Assembly (NCBI RefSeq): GCF_000479335.1
Contig: NC_022584.1
Span: 1,860,001-1,924,000 of the forward strand
From: Streptococcus ilei
GTDB lineage: Bacteria > Bacillota > Bacilli > Lactobacillales > Streptococcaceae
Reading direction: 5' to 3'
DNA: 64,000 bases
Of this stretch, positions 18,382-29,288 are shown one piece after another. The notes under the pieces were generated by a model. The model had not been told where the DNA came from. It was given only the letters and a program-made list of their open reading frames with translations, and searched no databases. The translations under genes and the position numbers were made by a program. The stretch's first letter is position 1; each line of letters starts with the position of its first letter.

Positions 18382-19535
18382 TTACTTTTCCGTTACAATT
18401 TATCCTGGTCCTGATTGCAACTTTTTTGATCAGTTTGATTCTAACTCCCTTTGTGAGGTTATTGGCGTTTAAAATAGATGCCGTAGACTATCCAAATGCG
18501 CGTCGGATCAATAAGAAACCCATGCCCAGCGCTGGTGGTTTAGCTATTATTCTTGCTTTTACCATTGCAACCGTCATTTTGTTGCCGATGATTACAAAGG
18601 GGCATGTAGCTAAGACATCTTATCTGACCTATACCGTACCAGTTGTCGTTGGAGGATGGATTATTGGACTGACTGGTTTAGTCGATGATATAAAAGAATT
18701 ATCACCGCGGTTAAAGATGCTGGGGATTTTCCTAGGAGCTAGTGTGATCTGGTTTTTTACAGATTTTCGCTTAAATGATTTCAAGATACCTTTCGGGGGA
18801 CCATTTCTTCATTTTGATCCTTGGTTATCGTATATTTTAACAGTTATTTGGATCATTTCTATTACCAATGCAGTCAACCTAATTGATGGTTTGGATGGCC
18901 TGGTCAGTGGAGTTTCGATTATTTCCTTGGTGACGATGGGGATTGTTTCTCATTTCTTTCTCCCAGTGCCCAATCTCTTTTTGACCATGACGATTTTTGT
19001 CTTAGTCATGGCCATTGCTGGTTTCTTCCCCTTTAATTATCATCCAGCGATTCTTTATTTAGGGGATACAGGAGCCCTCTTCATTGGTTTTATGATCTCT
19101 GTTTTGTCCTTGCAAGGTCTTAAGAATGCGACAGCTGTTGCGGTTGTTACGCCGATGATTATCTTGGGAGTTCCAATTACGGATACCTTTTTAGCAATTG
19201 TCCGTCGGACTCTCTCTGGTCAGAAGTTTTATGCACCAGATCGGAATCACTTGCACCATCGTTTACTTTCTTTGGGCTTAACGCATCGCGGAACCGTTTT
19301 GGTTATCTATGGAATTTCGATGATTTTTGCTATGATCTCTCTGCTGTTGAATATCTCTACTCGTATTGGCGGAGTTCTTCTTGTCATTGGTTTGGTATTA
19401 GGGGTTGAGCTCTTAGCGGAATTAATTGGAGTCCTAGGTCCTCACCATAGTCCGCTTCTCAATTGTTTACGCTATATAGGGAATTCTGCCTATCGAGAGA
19501 AAGTTCGACAAAATAGAAAAAACAAGACTAAATAA
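18378..19535 (+). CDS. rgpG: Undecaprenyl-phosphate GlcNAc-1-phosphate transferase (RgpG/TagO type)
   Basis: 385 residues with about ten or eleven membrane segments. Transfers GlcNAc-1-phosphate from UDP-GlcNAc to undecaprenyl phosphate, starting synthesis of the rhamnose-rich wall polysaccharide or a teichoic acid. Family signatures: GLVDDIKELSPR, NAVNLIDGLDGL and the C-terminal RNHLHHRLLSLGL. Co-transcribed with mecA through an ATGA overlap. Whether the product feeds Rgp polysaccharide or another glycopolymer depends on genes outside the window. Confidence 0.92.
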   Translation: MITFPLQFILVLIATFLISLILTPFVRLLAFKIDAVDYPNARRINKKPMPSAGGLAIILAFTIATVILLPMITKGHVAKTSYLTYTVPVVVGGWIIGLTGLVDDIKELSPRLKMLGIFLGASVIWFFTDFRLNDFKIPFGGPFLHFDPWLSYILTVIWIISITNAVNLIDGLDGLVSGVSIISLVTMGIVSHFFLPVPNLFLTMTIFVLVMAIAGFFPFNYHPAILYLGDTGALFIGFMISVLSLQGLKNATAVAVVTPMIILGVPITDTFLAIVRRTLSGQKFYAPDRNHLHHRLLSLGLTHRGTVLVIYGISMIFAMISLLLNISTRIGGVLLVIGLVLGVELLAELIGVLGPHHSPLLNCLRYIGNSAYREKVRQNRKNKTK

Positions 19536-19554
19536 GAACGATTCTAAACACCAG

Positions 19555-19578
19555 AAAAGCCTTTTAGGCTTTTTTTTG
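19555..19578 (+). terminator. Terminator after rgpG
   Basis: AAAAGCC-TTTTA-GGCTTTTTTTT hairpin. Confidence 0.85.
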
Positions 19579-19585
19579 TTATACT
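19577..19585 (+). promoter_or_regulatory. Extended -10 promoter of the suf operon
   Basis: TGTTATACT directly after the rgpG terminator, 37 bp before sufC; the -35 region lies in the terminator stem. Confidence 0.6.
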
Positions 19586-19621
19586 AGATAAGACAAAACT
19601 CTATAGCAGAAAGGAATACAA

Positions 19622-20392
19622 ATGTCAGTATTAGAGATTAAAGATCTTCATGTAGAAATTGAAGGCAAGGAAATTTTGAAAGGCGTGAACTTGACCCTTA
19701 GAACAGGAGAAATCGCAGCCATTATGGGTCCTAACGGAACAGGGAAATCAACCCTATCTGCAGCCATTATGGGGAATCCAAACTATGAAGTTACCAAAGG
19801 TGAAATTCTATTTGATGGAGTAAATATCCTTGAGTTGGAAGTGGATGAGCGTGCTCGTATGGGACTTTTCCTTGCTATGCAATATCCATCAGAAATTCCA
19901 GGAATTACCAATGCTGAATTCCTTCGTGCAGCTATGAATGCTGGAAAAGAAGAAGACGAAAAAATTTCTGTTCGTGATTTTATCACAAAATTGGATGAAA
20001 AAATGGAACTTCTCAACATGAAGGAAGAAATGGCAGAGCGTTATTTGAATGAAGGCTTCTCAGGTGGTGAGAAAAAACGCAATGAAATTCTGCAATTGTT
20101 GATGTTGGAACCGAAGTTTGCCCTTCTTGATGAGATTGACTCTGGTTTAGATATTGATGCCCTTAAAGTGGTTTCAAAAGGGGTCAATGAAATGCGTGGT
20201 GAAGGTTTCGGTGCTATGATCATTACCCACTACCAACGTCTCCTAAACTATATTACTCCTGATGTGGTTCACGTGATGATGGAAGGTCGTGTGGTCCTTA
20301 CAGGTGGTCCTGAACTTGCTGTGCGTTTGGAACGTGAAGGATACGCGAAATTAGCAGAAGAGTTAGGTTACGACTACAAAGAAGAACTCTAA
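19622..20392 (+). CDS. sufC: Fe-S cluster assembly ATPase SufC
   Basis: 256 residues. Soluble ABC-type ATPase of the SufBCD scaffold that builds iron-sulphur clusters. Walker A GPNGTGKS (about 36-43), signature FSGGEKKRNEILQ, Walker B FALLDEIDSGLD, switch His in ITHYQRLL. First gene of sufCDSUB, the standard Gram-positive order. Ribosome site AAAGG before the ATG. Confidence 0.96.
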   Translation: MSVLEIKDLHVEIEGKEILKGVNLTLRTGEIAAIMGPNGTGKSTLSAAIMGNPNYEVTKGEILFDGVNILELEVDERARMGLFLAMQYPSEIPGITNAEFLRAAMNAGKEEDEKISVRDFITKLDEKMELLNMKEEMAERYLNEGFSGGEKKRNEILQLLMLEPKFALLDEIDSGLDIDALKVVSKGVNEMRGEGFGAMIITHYQRLLNYITPDVVHVMMEGRVVLTGGPELAVRLEREGYAKLAEELGYDYKEEL

Positions 20393-20433
20393 TCTTGTGT
20401 CAAAAACTGAACAGGATCTTTGAGGAGGAGTAA

Positions 20434-23346
<2,913 letters not shown>

Positions 23347-23490
23347 TGATGCATAAGAGTGTGCAAATTCTAGTGTGCCCTTTAACCGATTTTCTTCTTA
23401 CTTAATTGACTCAAAACTCGGATGCTTATGGTCAAGACTAGAAGATGAATCATATGGAAAGAGCGCAAAAAAGAAACTGAAAGGAAAGAT

Positions 23491-24903
23491 ATGACAGAAG
23501 AAAGAGTAGAACCAAAACCAATTGATCTTGGTGAATATAAATTTGGCTTTCACGATGATGTAGACCCGATCTTGTCGACAGGAAAAGGGTTGAATGAATC
23601 AGTTATTCGTGAGTTATCTGCTGCGAAAAATGAGCCGGAATGGATGCTGGAGTTCCGTTTGAAGTCCTATGAAGCATTTAAAAAAATGCCTATGCAAACA
23701 TGGGGGGCAGACTTGTCAGATATTGATTTTGATGATTTGATTTACTATCAAAAACCATCTGATAAACCTGCACGTAGCTGGGATGAAGTGCCCGAAAAAA
23801 TCAAGGAGACCTTTGAACGGATTGGGATTCCAGAAGCAGAGCGTGCTTACTTGGCCGGAGCAGCAGCTCAGTATGAGTCTGAAGTGGTTTACCACAATAT
23901 GAAGGAAGAATTTGAGAAGTTAGGAATCATCTTTACCGATACAGATTCTGCCTTGAAGGAATATCCAGACTTGTTCAAGCAATACTTTGCTAAGTTGGTA
24001 CCTCCGACAGATAACAAGTTAGCAGCCCTCAACTCCGCAGTATGGTCAGGCGGAACCTTTATCTATGTACCGAAGGGTGTAAAGGTTGATGTTCCTTTGC
24101 AGACTTACTTCCGAATTAACAATGAAAATACAGGTCAGTTTGAACGGACCTTGATTATTGTCGATGAAGGAGCAAGTGTCCACTACGTAGAAGGATGTAC
24201 AGCGCCAACTTATTCAAGTAACAGCTTGCATGCTGCTATTGTCGAAATCTTTGCTTTGGATGGCGCTTATATGCGTTATACAACTATCCAAAACTGGTCT
24301 GATAACGTCTATAACTTGGTAACGAAACGGGCCAAAGCGATGAAAGATGCGACGGTTGAATGGATCGATGGGAACCTCGGTGCCAAAACGACCATGAAAT
24401 ACCCATCAGTTTACCTAGATGGAGAAGGTGCACGTGGGACCATGTTGTCGATCGCTTTTGCCAATGCTGGGCAACACCAAGATACAGGTGCTAAAATGAT
24501 CCACAATGCTCCTCACACGAGCTCTTCTATTGTTTCAAAATCCATCGCTAAAGGTGGAGGAAAGGTTGATTACCGTGGACAAGTGACCTTCAATAAAGAT
24601 TCAGCGAAATCGGTTAGTCACATCGAGTGTGATACCATTATTATGGATGACTTGTCTGCATCTGACACCATTCCATTTAATGAAATCCACAATTCACAAG
24701 TTGCATTGGAACACGAAGCTAAGGTCTCAAAAATTTCAGAGGAACAATTGTATTACCTCATGAGTCGAGGCTTGTCAGAATCCGAGGCAACAGAGATGAT
24801 TGTCATGGGATTTGTGGAGCCCTTCACTAAAGAACTTCCGATGGAATATGCAGTTGAGCTTAACCGCTTGATTAGCTATGAAATGGAAGGATCTGTCGGC
24901 TAA
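23491..24903 (+). CDS. sufB: Fe-S cluster assembly protein SufB
   Basis: 470 residues. Main scaffold subunit on which the cluster is built with SufC and SufD. Conserved core visible: [33 protein letters not shown] (conserved Cys), and the C-terminal [31 protein letters not shown] precedes the ATG. Last intact gene of the suf operon; a frameshifted gene follows 19 bases later. Confidence 0.95.
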   Translation: MTEERVEPKPIDLGEYKFGFHDDVDPILSTGKGLNESVIRELSAAKNEPEWMLEFRLKSYEAFKKMPMQTWGADLSDIDFDDLIYYQKPSDKPARSWDEVPEKIKETFERIGIPEAERAYLAGAAAQYESEVVYHNMKEEFEKLGIIFTDTDSALKEYPDLFKQYFAKLVPPTDNKLAALNSAVWSGGTFIYVPKGVKVDVPLQTYFRINNENTGQFERTLIIVDEGASVHYVEGCTAPTYSSNSLHAAIVEIFALDGAYMRYTTIQNWSDNVYNLVTKRAKAMKDATVEWIDGNLGAKTTMKYPSVYLDGEGARGTMLSIAFANAGQHQDTGAKMIHNAPHTSSSIVSKSIAKGGGKVDYRGQVTFNKDSAKSVSHIECDTIIMDDLSASDTIPFNEIHNSQVALEHEAKVSKISEEQLYYLMSRGLSESEATEMIVMGFVEPFTKELPMEYAVELNRLISYEMEGSVG

Positions 24904-24922
24904 TAGGAGCAAGGAGTAGCAA

Positions 24923-25496
24923 ATGGGATTCTTAAAAAAATTATTTGGTAATGTTGAAAAAGCGAATAAGGGCGAAATTCCTGCAGAGGAAATTGTTCCC
25001 CCCATTTACAAACGATCTAGCCGAAGAAGCGGATGATTATTGGAGACAAATGGAACAAAATCTCTTGATTAATGCTGTGAAGGCTGTTGGTGGCCCTGAT
25101 AAAGCTGATCGTGCCTTTATGCTAGTGAATTTTAAGCCAGGTCAAGAAACATTTGACTTGTATTATCAAGTTGATGGGAAATTAATTTCTTGGCAAGAAT
25201 TAGATCCACCGCTTGTGGAAAAAATCCGTCTTCAACTCTTGCCGCAAGCTTCAGCTGTAGCCCATGCAGTAAATGAAAATTACGAAGCTGCGAATGTTCC
25301 TGTGATTAGCTACGCCATGCTTCAATTAGAAACAGCGACCATGGCTTGGTTTGGTCGTAAATTAACAACAGCTACTCCTGAAGCTAGCTTATCTTTTGAA
25401 GAATTGGTAGCAGGTTGGCGTGGGGTGATTGAAGAAGAAATCCCGACTCATCCAATAGACAGTGACACTGCTTTTCCTTATTTCGAAGTTCGATAG
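24923..25496 (+). pseudogene. Frameshifted gene downstream of sufB (poly-C tract)
   Basis: An ATG at 24923 with AAGGAG six bases upstream starts MGFLKKLFGNVEKANKGEIP, but that frame stops at 25036. A second frame, open to 25496, continues with an acidic, well-folded-looking protein (DLAEEADDYWRQMEQNLLINAVKAVGG...FPYFEVR). The two frames meet in a run of six C at about 24999-25004; removing one C joins them into about 190 residues. I do not recognise the family. The downstream frame has no credible start of its own (only a TTG without a ribosome site). It may be a recent mutation, a slippage-controlled gene or a sequencing error. Confidence 0.8.
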
Positions 25497-25525
25497 AAGT
25501 TCTATTGATTGATTCAACTAAACAA

Positions 25526-25700
25526 GAGAGTGGGACAGAAATCGGTAATTCGTTAGAATTCGATTTCGTCGTCCCACCTCCGCACAGTTGAGTAGGGCTA
25601 TAAAAGCTGATGAAATTAGCGTAGTAGAGCCCACTCAACCACTGCGTCTTGCTCGACAATCCAAAGACAATTGAGAGGCTAGGACTTTTGTCCCAGCCTC
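25526..25700 (+). repeat. 175-bp structured intergenic repeat, copy B
   Basis: Same 175-base unit as at 60523-60697 (five base differences by my alignment) and, inverted, 16372-16546. It lies between two convergent genes and its GAGGCTAGGAC-TTTT-GTCCCAGCCTC end followed by T-rich sequence can terminate transcription from both sides. Confidence 0.92.
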
Positions 25701-25715
25701 TTTGTTTATTAGTAT

Positions 25716-26957
25716 TTATAGCTTTTCGTTAACGTAACGAACAAATTGATTCCACCATACCTTTAAGAAGAAACTTTTTTGGATATTTTCTCCGCTCACC
25801 ATTTCCATACTAGGAGCTTTACCTTCGATATACCCTCGCCCGATGGGTTCTGGGTCGGTGTAGGTAAGGGTCCCTAGGGAAGTACCTTTCTTTAAGGGAG
25901 CGCTAAAAGAAGGTTGGCTGCTTTCGAAGGTGATTTTAGGTTCTGCTTGGCTTCCTTGCCGTTCGATCACGATGAAGTCATCCTTGGCAACAGCAATAGC
26001 GCTGGTTTTCTTGCCATCAAGAACCGTTGATTTACTGTTGTTGTAGGCTTCGCCTTTGCTGACAATCAAGCTTGCAATGAAGTTTTGGCTCACATAATTC
26101 ATCAGGTTGGCTGTTGCAACAAATCGTGCGTAGGGATCTCCATCGATTGCCTCAACACCAATGACAACGGTAATCATTCGAATACCGTTTTGGTTAGTAG
26201 AAGCCACAAATGAAATGCCTCCTTTTTCGGAATTTCCAGTTTTTAGACCATCCACTCCTGCTCGATAGCTGGGCATGTTCTCTAGCATATAATTGCTGCT
26301 CTCCAATTGAATTCCAGCAAATTCTGCATGGGAAAGGGAGGTGATTTTGGTAACTTCAGGGTAGTCTTCTAAGAGATGTTTTGCGATGACTGCCACATCA
26401 TAAGCACTCAGCTTGTTTTCAGTATTCTTCTTTTTAGATTCCTTATTATCGTCAATAAGGGATTGATCCAGTCCGCTAGCATTTACAATGATAGCGTCTT
26501 TAATCCCCCATTTTTTTAGTTTTGCTTGCATAAGGAGGATGAATTTTTCCTCGCTTCCAGCTACTTTTTCAGCTAAGGCGATGGCAGCGCTATTGGCGTT
26601 TGATACAAGCAGCGCAGTGAGCAGGTCTTTAACCTTGTACTTGCGAGCTTCCATAGGGACGTTACTGATTCCTTCGACAGCAGTTAGTTGGTAGGCTTTG
26701 TCCGAAATCTCCACGTCGTCATTTAAAGATAATTTTCCTTGTTGAATGGCTTCATAGACGAGATAAGTGGTCAAAAGGTTGCTGATTCCACCAACCTCTT
26801 TTTTTTCTTCGCTATTTTTTTCGTAGAGTATTTTACCTGTTGTCCCATCAATCGCGATAGCATGCTGGGCTCCAAGCTCTAGGTCCTCTGCTTTCACAGG
26901 AGAAGTAGTGAGAAGTGTAAGAAGTAGACAAAGAAGTAAAGTGATTATTTTTTTCAC
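25716..26957 (-). CDS. DacA/PBP3-type D-alanyl-D-alanine carboxypeptidase homologue lacking catalytic residues
   Basis: 413 residues with GTG start (GAGGA upstream). Signal peptide about 1-23, peptidase S11 domain, PBP5-type C-terminal domain, and a C-terminal amphipathic membrane anchor (FFLKVWWNQFVRYVNEKL). The KTG motif is present (239-241), but where active DacA has Ser-x-x-Lys this protein reads GISN (57-60): the nucleophile Ser is Gly and the general-base Lys is Asn. The SxN motif also reads NAN (120-122). It should therefore not cleave D-Ala-D-Ala or bind penicillin covalently. It sits beside the suf operon, where pneumococci carry their active dacA. A paralogue elsewhere may do the enzymatic work. 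Confidence 0.88.
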   Translation of the reverse strand: MKKIITLLLCLLLTLLTTSPVKAEDLELGAQHAIAIDGTTGKILYEKNSEEKKEVGGISNLLTTYLVYEAIQQGKLSLNDDVEISDKAYQLTAVEGISNVPMEARKYKVKDLLTALLVSNANSAAIALAEKVAGSEEKFILLMQAKLKKWGIKDAIIVNASGLDQSLIDDNKESKKKNTENKLSAYDVAVIAKHLLEDYPEVTKITSLSHAEFAGIQLESSNYMLENMPSYRAGVDGLKTGNSEKGGISFVASTNQNGIRMITVVIGVEAIDGDPYARFVATANLMNYVSQNFIASLIVSKGEAYNNSKSTVLDGKKTSAIAVAKDDFIVIERQGSQAEPKITFESSQPSFSAPLKKGTSLGTLTYTDPEPIGRGYIEGKAPSMEMVSGENIQKSFFLKVWWNQFVRYVNEKL

Positions 26958-27074
26958 GTTTGAATCCTCGATTGTTTATTGTCACTACTATTGTATCATA
27001 AAAGAAGGAAACTTCCCCAATCCTCTTTTTGTCCAGTTATCAATCGAGATCCTACGGTTCGATTTTAAAGATAG

Positions 27075-27103
27075 TTGGTAAAATGAGAGAAATAGTGTAT
27101 AAT
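27075..27103 (+). promoter_or_regulatory. Promoter of the first AmiA-type gene
   Basis: TTGGTA, 17-bp spacer, TATAAT. No CodY box seen next to it. Confidence 0.7.
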
Positions 27104-27132
27104 GGTAGAAAACCTAACATAAGGAGATAGTG

Positions 27133-29097
27133 ATGAAAGTAAATAAACGGTTCGTACTGGCCGGTGTTTCTCTAGCCAGTGCTCTTCTATTGACAGCCTG
27201 TGGCGGTGGAAGTAGCAATCAATCTACTTATTCTTATATTTATTCAACAGATCCAAATACTTTGGACTACATTGCCTCGACTCGTACAACAACGTCTGAT
27301 ATTACAAGTAACCTTGTTGATGGTTTGTTAGAAAATGATAAATATGGAAATTTAATCCCAAGTTTGGCAGAAGACTGGACTGTTTCGGAAGATGGCTTGG
27401 TGTATACCTATAAACTTCGAAAAGATGCAAAATGGTATACCAGTGAGGGAGAAGAGTATGGTGCTGTAACAGCCCAGGACTTTGTGACAGGTATCAAACA
27501 CGCTGTGGAAGCAAAATCTGAGGGTCTTTTCTTAATCCAAAATTCGATTAAAGGCTTAGATGCATTTGTCAAAGGTGAAACAAAAGATTTCAATACAGTT
27601 GGCGTGAAAGCCCTAGATGATTATACCGTTCAATATACCTTGGAACGTCCAGAAAGTTTTTGGAATTCTAAGACGACCTCAGGCGTCCTCTTCCCGGTTA
27701 ACAAAGCTTTCTTAGAATCTCAAGGGAAAGACTTCGGTTCTTTGAAGCCAAGTAGTATTCTCTATAATGGTCCTTATTATTTGAAGAATTTAACTTCAAA
27801 ATCGCAGATTGAACTTGTGAAAAATAAGGAATATTATGATGAAAAGAATGTTCATATTGATCATGTGAAGTTGACCTATAATGACGGATCAGATCCAGAA
27901 TCTGTCATCAAGAAATTTGAGAATGGACAATATTCATTTGCGACAGTAATGCCAAATAGCTCCACTTATAAGAGTGTAAAAAAGAAATTTGGTGATAATA
28001 TTGTTTATGGTGTTCAATACGGAACATCATACTACCTCGGATTCAACATTGATCGTCAGAAGTATAACCATACAGCCAAAACAACAGATGCTCAGAAATC
28101 GTCCACAAAACAAGCGATTTTAAACAAAGACTTCCGTCAAGCTGTAAACTTTGCCTTTGACCGTGAAGCCTATGCAGCTCAAACATCGGGAGCAGATGCG
28201 GCGACCAAGATTCTTCGGAATACCTTGGTTCCACCGACTTTTGTTCAAGTAAATGGAGAAGAGTTCGGTAAGGTTGTTGAGAAACAATTGGTGACCTATG
28301 GAGATGAGTGGAAAGATGTAAATCTAGATGATGCCCAAACCACTCTCTACAATCAAGAAAAAGCCAAGACTGAGTTTGCAAAAGCTAAAGAACAACTGCA
28401 AAAAGAAGGGGTAGAATTCCCAATTCATTTGGATTACGTTGTCAGTCAAACGGATAACAGTCAGGTACAACAAGCTAGCTCCTTTAAACAATCCGTAGAA
28501 GCTGTTCTCGGTGCAGACAATGTTGTCGTAGATATTCAGAAATTATCTGATGATGACTTTAACAATATTACCTATTTCACAGATACTGCTGCTGAGAAAG
28601 ATTATGACCTTGCAGGAGGTGGATGGGTTCCAGACTACCAAGATCCATCTACTTATTTAGAGAGCTTAAGTCCTGTTAACGGTTCTGTTTTCTACTATCT
28701 AGGTGTGGATGCAGGCTCAAACAGTCCTGCTATTCCAGCAGTTGACTTTGGGAAGTATGCAGAACTATTAAAAGATGCCAATGCTGAAGTGAATGATCAA
28801 GCTGTACGCTATGAGAAATACGCAGCTGCTCAAGCATGGCTAACCGATAGTTCATTGATCTTGCCGACTGTTTCAAATGGTGGAACTCCAATGTTGCAAC
28901 GGACTGTTCCATATAGTCGTGCGGCTTCATGGGTTGGAACAAAAGGAACTGGAACCAACTATAAATATCTTGAACTTTCAGAAGAAGTCATCAAGACAAA
29001 GGATTACGATGCAAGCAAAGAAAAATGGTTAAAAGAAAAGACTGAATCCAATAAAAAAGCTCAAGAAGAATTAAAGAACCACATCGAATCGAAATAG
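27133..29097 (+). CDS. Oligopeptide-binding lipoprotein (AmiA/AliA family), first copy
   Basis: 654 residues from the ATG at 27133 (AAGGAG six bases upstream; a GTG one codon earlier is less likely). Signal peptide ending in LTAC, lipidated Cys23, then a family 5 solute-binding domain (DPNTLDYIASTRTTTSDI, NLVDGLLENDKYGNLIPSLAEDW). Captures extracellular peptides for the AmiCDEF importer encoded downstream. It has its own promoter and is followed by a hairpin, so it is expressed partly apart from the second copy. Ligand preference cannot be read from sequence. Confidence 0.93.
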   Translation: MKVNKRFVLAGVSLASALLLTACGGGSSNQSTYSYIYSTDPNTLDYIASTRTTTSDITSNLVDGLLENDKYGNLIPSLAEDWTVSEDGLVYTYKLRKDAKWYTSEGEEYGAVTAQDFVTGIKHAVEAKSEGLFLIQNSIKGLDAFVKGETKDFNTVGVKALDDYTVQYTLERPESFWNSKTTSGVLFPVNKAFLESQGKDFGSLKPSSILYNGPYYLKNLTSKSQIELVKNKEYYDEKNVHIDHVKLTYNDGSDPESVIKKFENGQYSFATVMPNSSTYKSVKKKFGDNIVYGVQYGTSYYLGFNIDRQKYNHTAKTTDAQKSSTKQAILNKDFRQAVNFAFDREAYAAQTSGADAATKILRNTLVPPTFVQVNGEEFGKVVEKQLVTYGDEWKDVNLDDAQTTLYNQEKAKTEFAKAKEQLQKEGVEFPIHLDYVVSQTDNSQVQQASSFKQSVEAVLGADNVVVDIQKLSDDDFNNITYFTDTAAEKDYDLAGGGWVPDYQDPSTYLESLSPVNGSVFYYLGVDAGSNSPAIPAVDFGKYAELLKDANAEVNDQAVRYEKYAAAQAWLTDSSLILPTVSNGGTPMLQRTVPYSRAASWVGTKGTGTNYKYLELSEEVIKTKDYDASKEKWLKEKTESNKKAQEELKNHIESK

Positions 29098-29143
29098 ATG
29101 AAAAATAATTGGGATAGTAAGAAGGCATAAGTTTATTTAAGGG

Positions 29144-29200
29144 AAGGAGCCACTAAAAAGGATTGATTTTTTAGGCAGTCCCCCGCTTAGTGGCTCCTTT
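29144..29200 (+). terminator. Hairpin between the two binding-protein genes
   Basis: AAGGAGCCACTAA (29144-29156) pairs perfectly with TTAGTGGCTCCTT (29187-29199) around a 30-base loop; the T tract is weak, so termination may be partial. Confidence 0.6.
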
Positions 29201-29209
29201 CACTTGCCA

Positions 29210-29224
29210 AATATTCAGAAAATT
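29210..29224 (+). promoter_or_regulatory. CodY box upstream of the second AmiA-type gene
   Basis: AATATTCAGAAAATT matches the CodY consensus at 14 of 15 bases, immediately upstream of the -35. Confidence 0.82.
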
Positions 29225-29227
29225 TAG

Positions 29228-29256
29228 TTTACTTTTTTCTTTACTTATGCTATAAT
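29228..29256 (+). promoter_or_regulatory. Promoter of amiA(second copy)-amiCDEF
   Basis: TTTACT, 17-bp spacer, extended -10 TGCTATAAT. Confidence 0.75.
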
Positions 29257-29288
29257 TCTATCTAAATTCAATAAAATGGAGACTCAAA

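Noticed and set aside
23347..23490. Possible structured leader before sufB (CATAAG/CTTATG and TTCTAG/CTAGAA pairs)
   Set aside because: Pairs are only six bases and interleaved; easily due to chance without comparative support.
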